From contig JAKVJW010000027.1 of NCBI GenBank assembly GCA_022486815.1, positions 1-37,463 on the forward strand: a stretch of DNA of 37,463 nt, written 5' to 3'. Made by a program: the position numbers and the translations under genes. The number at the start of each line of letters is the position of its first letter. Position 1 is the first letter of the stretch. Positions 7,712 to 16,699 of this stretch are shown here, in pieces. The DNA comes from Prevotella sp. GTDB taxonomy: Bacteria > Bacteroidota > Bacteroidia > Bacteroidales > Bacteroidaceae. Below the pieces are notes generated by a model. The model was not told where the DNA came from. It made no database searches and saw only the letters and a program-made list of their open reading frames with translations.

Positions 7712-8266
7712 ATGAAACGACTGCTATTGATCGTTGATCCGCAAATCGATTTTATCAACGGATCCTTACCTGTTCCCGGGTCTGCAGAAGCATTGAATGC
7801 TTTATCAGAATACATAGAGCAACAAGATGGAGTATATGACTGTAAAGTTATCACTGCAGACTGGCATCCTTACCATCATTGCTCTTTTAAGGAAAATGGA
7901 GGCGAATGGCCCGTACATTGTGTACAGAATTCTATTGGAGCAGCTCTTTTCCCAGCCCTTTTCAAACCCCTCTATACCACACAGGGATCTGTAACGATTC
8001 TCTATAAAGGAATTATTGAAGATACAGAAGAATATTCTATCTTCAGTAATCCTGCTTCCTCCCAAAAATTACAATCCATTATCAAGGAAAGGCATATAGG
8101 GAAAATCGATATCTGTGGTCTTGCCGGAGATGTATGTGTATTGAACACCCTCAAAGATGGTATTAGAATTTACGGTCCTAAACTATTTCATGTTTTAGAG
8201 GAGTATACAGCATCCTTGGACGGTGGAATTTCGCTCGGAAAAGCAGTTCAGGCTCTTCATACTTAA
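7712..8266 (+). CDS. pncA: Nicotinamidase (nicotinamide to nicotinate)
   Basis: PncA hydrolyses nicotinamide to nicotinate in NAD salvage; the product is the substrate of PncB, encoded next. This 184-residue isochorismatase-fold protein contains the catalytic triad: Asp9 in VDPQIDF, Lys99 in ILYKGI and Cys142 in GDVCV. Metal ligands are visible as Asp50 and His52 in ADWHP and His69 in WPVHC. CVQNS and GLAGDVCV are nicotinamidase hallmarks that separate it from other cysteine hydrolases. It is slightly shorter than E. coli PncA (about 213 residues), mainly at the C-terminus. pncB lies 119 nt downstream on the same strand. Confidence 0.94.
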   Translation: MKRLLLIVDPQIDFINGSLPVPGSAEALNALSEYIEQQDGVYDCKVITADWHPYHHCSFKENGGEWPVHCVQNSIGAALFPALFKPLYTTQGSVTILYKGIIEDTEEYSIFSNPASSQKLQSIIKERHIGKIDICGLAGDVCVLNTLKDGIRIYGPKLFHVLEEYTASLDGGISLGKAVQALHT

Positions 8267-8326
8267 GATATCAACAAGCAGAGTCATGACTCCTATCCTA
8301 AAGGCAGGATAAGATAAAATTTAAGA

Positions 8327-8334
8327 TAGCTTTG
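8327..8334 (+). promoter_or_regulatory. Possible -7 promoter box in the pncA-pncB gap
   Basis: TAGCTTTG matches TAnnTTTG and lies 51 nt before pncB. No TTG -33 element is visible. A small 6-bp inverted repeat (8294-8299 with 8306-8311) precedes it. pncB may therefore have its own promoter as well as read-through from pncA. Confidence 0.35.
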
Positions 8335-8385
8335 AATTTTTCAGACTCTCATACTAGTATACTATAAAAAATCAATTTTATAATC

Positions 8386-9594
8386 ATGGAACAGATAATT
8401 CAACACTTTACAGACGATGACCTGTATAAATTTACAATGTGTTGTGCTGTCATCGACAACTTCCCCAGAGCTCAAGTCAAATACAGATTCAAGGATCGGG
8501 ATAATCTAGTGTATCCTAAAGGGTTTGCTGACGAGTTGAACCACCAGATTGCCTTACTTGAAAATGTAACTATCACAGATGAAGAGGTCAACTTCATGAA
8601 GCAAAGATGCAACTATCTTCCCCATTGGTTTTATACCTACTTGAAAGGGTTCCGCTATAATCGCAAATGGGTAAAAGCCTGGCAAGATGAGAAAGGACAT
8701 CTGCATGTCGAATTTGAAGGGAGTTGGGCTAATACGATACTTCTTGAGGTAAAGGTCCTGGCCATTATCTCGGAACTCTACTATATCATGACAGGGGAAA
8801 ACAAAACCTTTGATTATGATGCCTATTATGAGAAAACTTATCAAAAAGCCTCAAGACTTCTTGAAGCAGGATGCATCTACAGTGATTTCGGAACTCGCCG
8901 CCGCGCATCCCTCAAAGCAGAAGATATCGTTGTACGAGCTATGAAAGACTGCGACAACAGCAAGTCCTGGCCTGGACAATTCGTAGGAACCAGCAATGTT
9001 TATCTGGCTATGAAATATGATTTGGTCCCCATTGGTACGATGGGACATGAATTTGTTTCTGCCATTGGAGGAATGTATGGTCCGCAAATGGCTAATAACA
9101 TTGCCATGAATGCATGGAGGAATACTTTCCGTGGTGCTTTGGGGACATACCTTTACGACACTTTCGGCTGGCATATTTTCAGTCTCAATTTCTCTGAAGA
9201 TTTCGCCAATCTATATAAGGGCCTCCGCATCGACAGTGGGGACAACCACGAGGAACTAATGAAAATTGTCAATAAATACAAATCCTTCGGCATTGATTCA
9301 AAAACAAAGCAAGTAGTTTTCAGTAATGCCCTTGATACAGACAAAGCAATAGAGATCCAAAGATTTGCACAAAAGTATTGCCAGCCTTCTTTCGGTATCG
9401 GCACCCATTTCACTAACGATTTCAGTGGAGTCCGTCCGATGAATATTGTGATCAAACTTGTAGCAGCGAAGATCACTGAATCCTGGGATTTCTATAATGA
9501 TACCTGCAAAATCAGTGAGGACCTGGGAAAGCATACAGGAAACACGGATGTCATCAATCGCTTTATGGAAGAACTACATTTTGAAGATGACTGA
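8386..9594 (+). CDS. pncB: Nicotinate phosphoribosyltransferase
   Basis: PncB joins nicotinate and PRPP to give nicotinate mononucleotide, with ATP hydrolysis, completing the Preiss-Handler entry to NAD. The 402-residue length equals the E. coli-type enzyme (about 400). Family motifs include YKFTMCCAV near the N-terminus, SDFGTRRRAS (about residue 166), FVGTSNVYLA, and GTMGHEFVSA with His221 at the position of the histidine phosphorylated in the reaction. RIDSGD and FGIGTHFTND follow, binding the PRPP phosphates. Together with pncA just upstream it forms a compact salvage unit. A perfect 10-bp hairpin follows. Confidence 0.96.
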   Translation: MEQIIQHFTDDDLYKFTMCCAVIDNFPRAQVKYRFKDRDNLVYPKGFADELNHQIALLENVTITDEEVNFMKQRCNYLPHWFYTYLKGFRYNRKWVKAWQDEKGHLHVEFEGSWANTILLEVKVLAIISELYYIMTGENKTFDYDAYYEKTYQKASRLLEAGCIYSDFGTRRRASLKAEDIVVRAMKDCDNSKSWPGQFVGTSNVYLAMKYDLVPIGTMGHEFVSAIGGMYGPQMANNIAMNAWRNTFRGALGTYLYDTFGWHIFSLNFSEDFANLYKGLRIDSGDNHEELMKIVNKYKSFGIDSKTKQVVFSNALDTDKAIEIQRFAQKYCQPSFGIGTHFTNDFSGVRPMNIVIKLVAAKITESWDFYNDTCKISEDLGKHTGNTDVINRFMEELHFEDD

Positions 9595-9628
9595 ATAAAT
9601 TCACCTGAATATCACAAGATTTGCGATA

Positions 9629-9658
9629 AAGCCTGTCCGGGGAATTTTGGACAGGCTT
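9629..9658 (+). terminator. Rho-independent terminator after pncB
   Basis: Perfect 10-bp inverted repeat (arms 9629-9638 and 9649-9658, GC-rich core GCCTGTCC) with a 10-nt loop, followed by CATACCTTTTAT. It lies 34 nt after the pncB stop and before the topB promoter. Confidence 0.85.
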
Positions 9659-9721
9659 CATACCTTTTATATATCCGCAATCTGAAAGTTTGTCCTTTTC
9701 TGATTACATTCTCCTTTTCCT

Positions 9722-9751
9722 TTGTTTATTCCCTAAAATTTATTACTTTTG
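9722..9751 (+). promoter_or_regulatory. Promoter of topB
   Basis: TTG at 9722-9724 and TACTTTTG at 9744-9751 are separated by 19 bp, an excellent match to the Bacteroidota -33/-7 layout. Transcription would begin near 9758, 16 nt before the topB ATG. This also rules out the longer open frame starting at 9690. Confidence 0.8.
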
Positions 9752-9773
9752 TTGTCCGAACATTTATGATTAT

Positions 9774-11906
9774 ATGATCGTTTGCATAGCGGAAAAGCCA
9801 AGTGTAGCTAAAGACATCGCAAGAATTCTCGGTGCTACTCAGTCTCATGAAGGTTATATGGAAGGTAATGGTTACCAGGTCACATGGACCTTTGGGCACC
9901 TTTGCGAACTGAAGGAACCGGATGATTATACACCAATGTGGAAACGCTGGTGCCTGTCTGCGCTACCTATGATTCCGCCAAAATTTGGAATCAAACTGAT
10001 TGATGATGAAGGAATACGCAAACAGTTTAAGGTTATCAAGAACCTCTATGATCATGCTGACGGAATCATCAATTGTGGTGATGCCGGACAGGAAGGAGAA
10101 CTTATTCAGCGCTGGGTAATGCAAAAAGCCCAAGTGAAATGCCAGATAAAAAGATTATGGATATCTTCTATGACAGATCAGGCAATCAAAGAAGGTTTCC
10201 AGACACTAAAATCAGAAGAAAAGTATGACCAACTCTATCTTGCGGGACTATCACGTGCAATAGGCGATTGGATTCTCGGAATGAATTGTACCAGACTGTA
10301 TACCTTGAAATATGGTCACAACAAACAAGTATTAAGTATTGGTCGGGTCCAAACACCTACTCTGGCACTGATTGTGAATCGGCAGAAAGAGATTGATCAT
10401 TTCAAACCTGAGACCTATTGGGTACTTGCGACCATTTACAGAGACACCCTTTTCACCACTACCAAAGGAAAATATAACAGCAAGGAAGACGGAGAAAAAA
10501 CGTTCAGTCTGATTGAAGGACAACCTTTTACTGTAACAGATGTAAAGAAAAAGAAGGGAACGGAAAACCCTCCGCATTTATATGATTTGACCTCATTACA
10601 GGTAGACTGCAACAAAAAATTCAGTTATTCGGCAGAACTGACTCTGAATACCGTACAGAGCCTGTATGAGAAAAAGTTTACTACTTATCCACGTGTGGAT
10701 ACCCAATATCTCTCAGATGACATCTATCCGAAATGCCCCGGTATTCTGAATGGAATCAGCAAGGTTACGGTCAACGGCCAACTGGTCTATATGGATTTGA
10801 TTAAAAACCTGGCCACACGTATCGGGAAGAAACTTCCGAAGAGCAAGCGTGTCTTTGATACCAGCAAGGTTACAGATCACCATGCCATCATCCCTACAGG
10901 AGAACCAGCAAGAGGACTTACTGATATCGAGAGGAATGTGTATGACCTGATTACCCTCAGGTTCATTTCTGTTTTCTATCCGGATTGTAAATTTGCGACC
11001 ACGACAGTGATGGGAAAGATTGTAACCGTAGAATTCAAAGTCAACGGTAAGGAGATTCTTGATCCCGGATGGCGGGTCGTCTATCAGAACACTGACCAAG
11101 AAAATGGGAAGAAGAACACAGATGAACATATCCTGCCCACCTTTGTAAAGGGAGAATCAGGCCCTCATCAACCGACCTTGACAGAGAAACAGACCACGCC
11201 ACCCAAATACTATACTGAAGCTACGCTCCTACGTGCCATGGAAACTGCGGGTAAATTTGTAGAAGATGAAGAGCTGCGTGCTGCTTTAAAGGAAAATGGA
11301 ATCGGCAGGCCTTCAAGTCGAGCAGGAATCATTGAGACCTTATTCAAGAGACACTATATTCGCAGGCAAAGAAAAAATCTCCTGGCTACACCCACAGGTG
11401 TCCAACTGATTGACACTATACACGAAGAACTCCTTAAGAGTTGTGAACTGACGGGAATCTGGGAGAAAAAACTACGTGAGATTGAACAGAAAAAATACAA
11501 TCCGGGACAGTTTATCCATGAACTGAAAGACCAGATCGTAAAGATCGTGAATGACGTGTTGGCTGATAACCAAGGCTCTGTTGCCATCACAACGGAAGAG
11601 GACCCAAAGAAGAAGACAAGTCAGAAGAAAAAATCAGCAGGTAAGAAGGACACTCCTGCAAAGACTGCTGAAACCAGCGCAGTGGATCCTGCCACACAAA
11701 CATCTGCTGGAGATAATCAAAACCATCAGCTGCCCAATGAACAACAAATCCAGGAAACATGGAGTGGACCAGTCGATGACAGTATTATCGGCAAGACTTG
11801 CCCCGTTTGCCATACCGGCCATATCGTCAAAGGTAAAACTGCTTATGGCTGCAGCAACTGGAAAAATGGATGCAAATTCAGATTACCCTTTACACCCAAA
11901 CAGTAA
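9774..11906 (+). CDS. topB: DNA topoisomerase III (type IA)
   Basis: TopB cuts and rejoins one DNA strand to decatenate DNA at replication and recombination intermediates. The 710-residue protein starts at ATG 9774 with the TOPRIM domain (IVCIAEKPSVAKDIARILG; the acidic DAGQEGELIQR near residue 103). The active-site tyrosine is in TYPRVDTQYLS (about residue 305), and HHAIIPTG and GIGRPSSRAGIIETL are further type IA elements. After the core (to about residue 600) comes a Lys/Ser/Thr/Gln-rich linker and a single C4 zinc finger (CPVCHTGH to CSNWKNGC). Promoter position and family alignment both support this start; the extra frame upstream covers the promoter. Confidence 0.95.
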   Translation: MIVCIAEKPSVAKDIARILGATQSHEGYMEGNGYQVTWTFGHLCELKEPDDYTPMWKRWCLSALPMIPPKFGIKLIDDEGIRKQFKVIKNLYDHADGIINCGDAGQEGELIQRWVMQKAQVKCQIKRLWISSMTDQAIKEGFQTLKSEEKYDQLYLAGLSRAIGDWILGMNCTRLYTLKYGHNKQVLSIGRVQTPTLALIVNRQKEIDHFKPETYWVLATIYRDTLFTTTKGKYNSKEDGEKTFSLIEGQPFTVTDVKKKKGTENPPHLYDLTSLQVDCNKKFSYSAELTLNTVQSLYEKKFTTYPRVDTQYLSDDIYPKCPGILNGISKVTVNGQLVYMDLIKNLATRIGKKLPKSKRVFDTSKVTDHHAIIPTGEPARGLTDIERNVYDLITLRFISVFYPDCKFATTTVMGKIVTVEFKVNGKEILDPGWRVVYQNTDQENGKKNTDEHILPTFVKGESGPHQPTLTEKQTTPPKYYTEATLLRAMETAGKFVEDEELRAALKENGIGRPSSRAGIIETLFKRHYIRRQRKNLLATPTGVQLIDTIHEELLKSCELTGIWEKKLREIEQKKYNPGQFIHELKDQIVKIVNDVLADNQGSVAITTEEDPKKKTSQKKKSAGKKDTPAKTAETSAVDPATQTSAGDNQNHQLPNEQQIQETWSGPVDDSIIGKTCPVCHTGHIVKGKTAYGCSNWKNGCKFRLPFTPKQ

Positions 11907-11971
11907 ATCTTTCCTATAGAAGGTTCAACGCCATCCTCCACGAAAGACTAATCTATCATAACAGTATAAAA

Positions 11972-12364
11972 CTACCCTTCTTTCTCATCCATGATAACAT
12001 TATAAAACAAGACCAATATCACCGTAATCCCACCAGCCAGGAACATAAGTAAAGTATGGCCTGTAAGGGTCAAATGAGGCAGGATATCCAAAAGTCTGAC
12101 ATGAGACAGTTTCTCCATAAACATATTATATATATGGAGAAATGATGACTGGAAAGCAGCTCCTAATATCTCCCATCCCTTCATCTTCACAAACACCGTA
12201 ATACCGGTAAGTATACACAAAGTCCCCCATATTCGATTAAGATACCATGCACTATCAGGGACATTTTGCATCACCTTCTTTGAAAAGCCTTTGTCAGGAA
12301 CAGGTTCAGAATGCTCCGCAAAGAACCGGTTTACTAAGCGATCATCCTTTTCTGTCATATCCAT
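11972..12364 (-). CDS. DUF5056-like membrane protein, candidate anti-sigma partner
   Basis: A 130-residue protein with a soluble acidic N-terminus (about 1-40, with RFFAEHSE and FSKKVMQNVP) and membrane segments at about 42-60 and 100-122. Architecture and context resemble the Bacteroidota proteins called DUF5056, which sit next to ECF sigma factors. Its start overlaps the sigma gene by about 23 nt (17 nt if the second ATG at 12358 is used), so translation is probably coupled. A short cytosolic N-terminal domain plus membrane anchor would suit an anti-sigma factor, but no ZAS zinc motif (HxxxCxxC) is present. The family name is from memory and the function is inferred from context. Confidence 0.8.
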   Translation of the reverse strand: MDMTEKDDRLVNRFFAEHSEPVPDKGFSKKVMQNVPDSAWYLNRIWGTLCILTGITVFVKMKGWEILGAAFQSSFLHIYNMFMEKLSHVRLLDILPHLTLTGHTLLMFLAGGITVILVLFYNVIMDEKEG

Positions 12365-12887
12365 TTTGTTTTAAATAATTAGCTAATTTTTCTTTGCCCC
12401 GTAAGAGATGCGACTTAACCGTATTCGGTTTGAGTCCTGAAATCTCGGAGACTTTTTCGATAGATTGACCCTCTACCAACTGCAGTGTGATACAGAGCCG
12501 TTCATTTTCACTCAAAATCTGAAGAGCTTTATAAAGATCCATATCCAAATTACTATCACCATTTTCTCCCATACGCCCTTTGACCTGTGGAGTATCGAGA
12601 TCATCTGTTATCTTATGACGCCTACAATAATCATACCAAACATTATATGCAATCCGATAAAGCCATGTAGAGAAATGAGATAGTCCACGAAAATTTCGGA
12701 TATTCAGGTAAGCTTTGATAAATGTTTCCTGAGCCAGATCATCACTCAACGGCCTATTTCCAAGCGTCTGACTTAGGAAAAAGCGTCTGACAGAAGATTG
12801 ATACTTCACAACTAATCGATCAAATGACCGATTGTCGTGAAGTACCGCCACCTTTGTGACGAGAGAGATATCATCAAACTTTTTCAA
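12342..12887 (-). CDS. ECF-type RNA polymerase sigma factor
   Basis: A 181-residue sigma factor of the extracytoplasmic function group, with only regions 2 and 4. Region 2 covers about residues 20-90: SFDRLVVKYQ, DDLAQETFIKAYLNIRNFRG, then FSTWLYRIAYNVWYDYCRR. Region 4 covers about 115-172: LSENERLCITLQLVEGQSIEKV, then the helix-turn-helix ISGLKPNTVKSHLLRGKEKL. Length and motifs are complete. It is the middle gene of a three-gene minus-strand operon, 45 nt after the DUF6249-like gene and overlapping the DUF5056-like gene. Such factors usually respond to envelope or membrane signals; which genes it controls is not visible here. Confidence 0.95.
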   Translation of the reverse strand: MKKFDDISLVTKVAVLHDNRSFDRLVVKYQSSVRRFFLSQTLGNRPLSDDLAQETFIKAYLNIRNFRGLSHFSTWLYRIAYNVWYDYCRRHKITDDLDTPQVKGRMGENGDSNLDMDLYKALQILSENERLCITLQLVEGQSIEKVSEISGLKPNTVKSHLLRGKEKLANYLKQNGYDRKG

Positions 12888-12932
12888 TATGAATCAGTTT
12901 CAGAGCTTCAACAGATACTCATTTTTCTGAAA

Positions 12933-13787
12933 TCACTCCTTCTCGGAAGAATCTTCGGTAGAAGGCGCATCGCTTTCCGGATTTTCCTGTTTACCGTCCA
13001 GACCATCATCAGATGCAACTGATTCTTCTTTTTCGTCAACAGTTTTATCCTTAGCATTTGTTTCGTTTTGTCCGCCATCCTGCACTTTTTGCTCATTATT
13101 CTTCCCTAAATGAAGCGCTTTATTGATTGAGGCCCATGCTATAAAAGCCTGCCCGGCACCATAGACAAAGACCAGTGCAGCAATACCTGCAAGGAAGGAA
13201 GCTTTCCAGAACCAGAACATAACCATCAGGCCTAAGCCTAAGAATCCATTTCGCAGTCCACGCTTCAGAAGGTATTTATCCGATTGCTTTTCTATCTGAA
13301 CATCTGATTCAGGAATAGGATGCCCCTTTTCCGCTGCCTTTTGAGCCAAATCCATACGTTTGTTTTTCCGTTTAATCAACCACCATGCTATCAATGCAAT
13401 GACGATTAATGGGGAAGTCAGGAAAAGAAACACAAGGATGACAACAAGCATAGCAAACAGGATTCCACCTATCCCTACAGTACCACCCAGAATCTTATCA
13501 AACCAACGAGAAGGCCCATGATCGTTATAATCATAATTCTGGTTTGAATCAGAAGCCTTATCAATGGAATCAACCTTATTCGAATCGACTCTGGAAGTCG
13601 TGTCAGAATAAGCATTAATCGGCCTATTAGTTGAATTAATCTTCTTGTCACCAGAAGGATAATTTGTACTCTTGACAGGAGCCGTCGCTTCCATTTGTGG
13701 ATGATGGCGATGCCTTGGAGCAGCCGAAACTACAGAAAAGCTCAACGTGAGCGTCAACATTATTAATACGGTCCAAAACTTTTTCAT
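12933..13787 (-). CDS. Exported/membrane DUF6249-like protein with charged tail
   Basis: A 284-residue protein starting at ATG 13787, with a signal peptide (MKKFWTVLIMLTLTLSFSVV, then SAA as the probable cleavage site). After it comes a His/Arg-rich patch (APRHRHHPQ), then a Ser/Asn/Asp-rich extracytoplasmic spacer to about residue 95. Two strong membrane helices lie at about 100-138 (including LLFAMLV-like and LIVIALIAWWLIKR segments) and two more at about 185-222. The last roughly 50 residues are Asp/Glu/Ser/Lys-rich and probably cytosolic. The longer frame upstream would remove the signal peptide from the N-terminus. The layout resembles DUF6249 proteins found beside ECF sigma factors in Bacteroidota; the function is unknown. 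It is first in the operon, so it may be the sensor or a regulated partner. Confidence 0.75.
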   Translation of the reverse strand: MKKFWTVLIMLTLTLSFSVVSAAPRHRHHPQMEATAPVKSTNYPSGDKKINSTNRPINAYSDTTSRVDSNKVDSIDKASDSNQNYDYNDHGPSRWFDKILGGTVGIGGILFAMLVVILVFLFLTSPLIVIALIAWWLIKRKNKRMDLAQKAAEKGHPIPESDVQIEKQSDKYLLKRGLRNGFLGLGLMVMFWFWKASFLAGIAALVFVYGAGQAFIAWASINKALHLGKNNEQKVQDGGQNETNAKDKTVDEKEESVASDDGLDGKQENPESDAPSTEDSSEKE

Positions 13788-13838
13788 ATCTTCTCTATTT
13801 TTATTTCTGGTAGTTAGATGCAACAAGTAAGTAATAAG

Positions 13839-13869
13839 TTGCAAAGAAACGAAAAAAATCGTATTTTTG
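13839..13869 (+). promoter_or_regulatory. Promoter of the RNA methyltransferase gene
   Basis: TTG at 13839-13841, a 20-bp gap, and TATTTTTG at 13862-13869 match the -33/-7 layout. Transcription would start near 13876, 12 nt before the ATG at 13888. The upstream TTG that extends the frame lies inside the -7 box, so it cannot be the start codon. Confidence 0.78.
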
Positions 13870-13887
13870 CAAGGAAAACCCAAGAAT

Positions 13888-15195
13888 ATGGAATTACCGG
13901 AGGTATTCGAAAGTTATACCCAAGGCTTAATGGGAGAAAGTCTTTATCATCAATTCAAGGAAGGACTGAACCAGCCAATACCTGTAAGCATCAGGGTTAA
14001 CCCGTTTAAGTACACATTGGATATGGAGGATATCCCTGCTTTCGAATCAGAGGTTCCCTGGTGCAAAAACGGCTTTTACTTGAAAGACCGGCCAGCCTTC
14101 ACCTTTGACCCGCTATTCCATGCTGGAATCTATTACGTTCAGGAAGCCTCATCCATGTTTCTGGATCATGTACTCCGGCAGAATATCCACCAACCGGTAA
14201 TGGCACTTGACCTTTGTGCTGCGCCAGGAGGAAAGACAACCTGCGCGATGAGTGCTTTGCCACCTGGAAGTATTCTCTTCAGCAACGAACTCATCCGTAA
14301 CCGGGCCCAGATTCTGAATGAGAATATACTGAAGTTTGGACATCCGGATATTGTCGTTACTAATAATGATGCAAAAGACTATCGAAACAGTGGGATTCAA
14401 TTTGACGTTATTCTGGCCGACGTACCATGTTCAGGAGAAGGCATGTTCCGTAAAGATGAGAATGCTATCCAAGAATGGAGTACCGGCAACGTTGAGCATT
14501 GCCAGGCATTACAAAGAAAGATTATAAGCGACATCTGGCCTTGTCTGAAACCAGGAGGAATACTGGTATATTCTACCTGTACCTTTAATGCTGAAGAAGA
14601 TGAGAAGAATACGATGTGGATTGCCTCTGCACTCGGAGCAGACTTCATCAATATCAAGACCAGACCGGAATGGAATATTACAGGAGCACTCGTACCATCT
14701 CCGGACGCTACGCAGACACCCATTCCCGTCTATCGGTTTATACCTGGTAAGACAAGGGGAGAAGGACTTTTTATGGCGGTCATGAGGAAACAAGGTGTGA
14801 TGCCCTCACCTACTAAACCATCCTGGAAGAATGTAGAGAAAAAGGTGACCAAGTATCTGAATGTCCTTTCACATGGAATTCGACCGGATATCAAGAAGGG
14901 AATAAATCTGATTCCAGATATTTCAAAAGCATTATCCATATTATCTGACAAGAACAAATATCCAAAGATTAATGTCAATGATATGCAGGCTATCGCCTAT
15001 CTGCGAAAAGAAGCTTTGTCTTTCGATGATAATTGTCCAACAGGTTTTGTGTTGGTTTGTTACAAGGGCCAGCCTTTAGGCTTTGCTAAGAATATCGGAC
15101 ATCGTGCAAACAACCTCTACCCGAAAGAGTGGAAGATCAAAAGCACTCATATCCAGACAGGAAATAATCAAGTGATTCATATCCATCAGACTTAA
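13888..15195 (+). CDS. RsmB/NOP family RNA m5C methyltransferase (RsmF-like)
   Basis: This 435-residue protein methylates C5 of cytosine in RNA, probably 16S rRNA, using S-adenosylmethionine. The SAM-binding motif I is DLCAAPGGKTT (from about residue 109). Motif IV is ADVPCSGEGMF with Cys181, and motif VI is YSTCTFNAEEDE with Cys231, the nucleophile in this family; both cysteines are present. The C-terminal about 140 residues contain PLGFAKNIGHRANNLYP, typical of the RNA-binding domain of RsmF-type enzymes (E. coli RsmF is about 480 residues). ATG 13888 follows directly after a good promoter. thyA begins 53 nt downstream. The exact target base cannot be read from sequence alone. Confidence 0.92.
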   Translation: MELPEVFESYTQGLMGESLYHQFKEGLNQPIPVSIRVNPFKYTLDMEDIPAFESEVPWCKNGFYLKDRPAFTFDPLFHAGIYYVQEASSMFLDHVLRQNIHQPVMALDLCAAPGGKTTCAMSALPPGSILFSNELIRNRAQILNENILKFGHPDIVVTNNDAKDYRNSGIQFDVILADVPCSGEGMFRKDENAIQEWSTGNVEHCQALQRKIISDIWPCLKPGGILVYSTCTFNAEEDEKNTMWIASALGADFINIKTRPEWNITGALVPSPDATQTPIPVYRFIPGKTRGEGLFMAVMRKQGVMPSPTKPSWKNVEKKVTKYLNVLSHGIRPDIKKGINLIPDISKALSILSDKNKYPKINVNDMQAIAYLRKEALSFDDNCPTGFVLVCYKGQPLGFAKNIGHRANNLYPKEWKIKSTHIQTGNNQVIHIHQT

Positions 15196-15248
15196 ACCAT
15201 ATTCTGATATTGAAGTTTTCACCAAAAGAATATCAAAAGTAATATACA

Positions 15249-16043
15249 ATGAAACAATATCTCGATCTACTCCATCGGATCCTAACAGAAGGAGTTCAAA
15301 AAAATGACCGTACCGGAACTGGAACCATTTCCATCTTTGGAAATCAGATGAGATTCCATCTGGATGACGGTTTCCCCTTGCTAACGACAAAAAAACTTCA
15401 TCTAAAATCTATCATTTACGAACTTCTCTGGTTTCTGAAAGGAGACACCAACGTGCATTATCTGCAAGAAAACGGAGTAAAGATATGGAACGAATGGGCT
15501 GATAAAAATGGCAATCTAGGACCTGTCTATGGACATCAGTGGCGTGCATGGCCGGATTATCATGGTGGTTCAATTGATCAGATCTCACGTGTCATCCAAC
15601 AGATCAAGGATCATCCGGACTCCAGACGACTGATCGTCACGGCTTGGGATCCTGCTGATGTCGAACAGATGGCACTGCCACCTTGTCACTGTCTCTTTCA
15701 ATACTATGTCGCTGACGGCAGATTGAGTCTACAACTTTATCAGCGTTCAGCTGATACCTTTCTGGGACTACCTTTCAATATCGCTTCCTATGCACTGCTA
15801 TTAATGATGACAGCACAGGTAACCCACTTGAAACTTGGTGATTTGGTCATTACAACAGGAGATACACACTTGTATCTGAACCATACCGAACAAGCTAAAT
15901 TACAGTTAACACGCACGCCACGCCCCCTTCCACACATGCATATCAATCCTGATGTTCAGAGTATTTTTGACTTCAAATATGAAGATTTTGAATTAACAGA
16001 CTATAATCCATGGCCACACATTTCCGGCAAAGTATCCGTGTGA
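15249..16043 (+). CDS. thyA: Thymidylate synthase
   Basis: ThyA methylates dUMP to dTMP with methylenetetrahydrofolate, giving dihydrofolate that the next gene product recycles. The 264-residue length is identical to the E. coli enzyme. Cys146 in [12 protein letters not shown] is the nucleophile at the same position as in E. coli. [27 protein letters not shown] and [11 protein letters not shown] are the other hallmark segments, and the protein ends in the typical short hydrophobic tail (KVSV). folA lies 61 nt downstream, the common thyA-folA pairing. Confidence 0.98.
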   Translation: MKQYLDLLHRILTEGVQKNDRTGTGTISIFGNQMRFHLDDGFPLLTTKKLHLKSIIYELLWFLKGDTNVHYLQENGVKIWNEWADKNGNLGPVYGHQWRAWPDYHGGSIDQISRVIQQIKDHPDSRRLIVTAWDPADVEQMALPPCHCLFQYYVADGRLSLQLYQRSADTFLGLPFNIASYALLLMMTAQVTHLKLGDLVITTGDTHLYLNHTEQAKLQLTRTPRPLPHMHINPDVQSIFDFKYEDFELTDYNPWPHISGKVSV

Positions 16044-16104
16044 ACCATCCCAAAAGAATACTCAATGAGATTTCCTTCATCTTCCAAATTTCAAATCAAG
16101 TTAA

Positions 16105-16590
16105 ATGAGAATCAATATCATCGCTAACGTGGCCAAGAATCGCGCTATCGGCTACCGAAATCAGTTAATCTATCCTATCCACGAAGATATGAAAAGATTC
16201 AGGAACCTGACCACAGGCCATACCATCATTATGGGCCGGAAGACTTTTGAGTCTCTGCCCAAAGGAGCACTCCCCCATCGTCGTAATATTGTATTAAGCA
16301 AAACTGCTAATTGCTTTCCAGGCTGTGACGTCTATTCTTCCCTTGAGGAAGCACTTAAACACTGTACGGAAGATGAAGACATTTACATTATCGGTGGTGC
16401 AAGTGTATATAAGCAGTCTATTGATAAAGCCGACAGACTATGCCTTACGGAAGTAAATGCCACACCTGAACAAGCTGATGCCTTTTTCCCCCCTTACGAC
16501 AATTGGCAGATTGAATCCTATGAGCATCATCCCGCTGATGAGAATCACCCTGAGGCCTATTCTTTTGTTGATTATATCAGGAAACCGTAA
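16105..16590 (+). CDS. folA: Dihydrofolate reductase
   Basis: FolA reduces dihydrofolate to tetrahydrofolate with NADPH, closing the cycle with ThyA encoded just upstream. The 161 residues include the active-site acid Asp28 (equal to E. coli Asp27), the NADPH segment IIMGRKTFESLP, and IYIIGGASVYKQ near residue 95. The position of the nearly invariant Trp22 of E. coli is Tyr23 here, and the adjacent Pro is Ile (LIYPIHED versus MPWNLPAD). This loop closes over the folate site, so antifolate binding may differ. The gene is followed by a hairpin with a T-rich tail. Confidence 0.95.
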   Translation: MRINIIANVAKNRAIGYRNQLIYPIHEDMKRFRNLTTGHTIIMGRKTFESLPKGALPHRRNIVLSKTANCFPGCDVYSSLEEALKHCTEDEDIYIIGGASVYKQSIDKADRLCLTEVNATPEQADAFFPPYDNWQIESYEHHPADENHPEAYSFVDYIRKP

Positions 16591-16699
16591 TTTCCACACA
16601 ACCCTTAATGTACCCAGAAAAGACAATTGACTCTATTTTCCGGATGGCATTTCTATAAAACAAACTGAAACTGTATCTTCATATCAGCAAAATCAAGAA

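Noticed and set aside
9690..9773. Longer N-terminus for topB
   Set aside because: It covers a consensus promoter and adds a non-homologous stretch before the family's conserved start.
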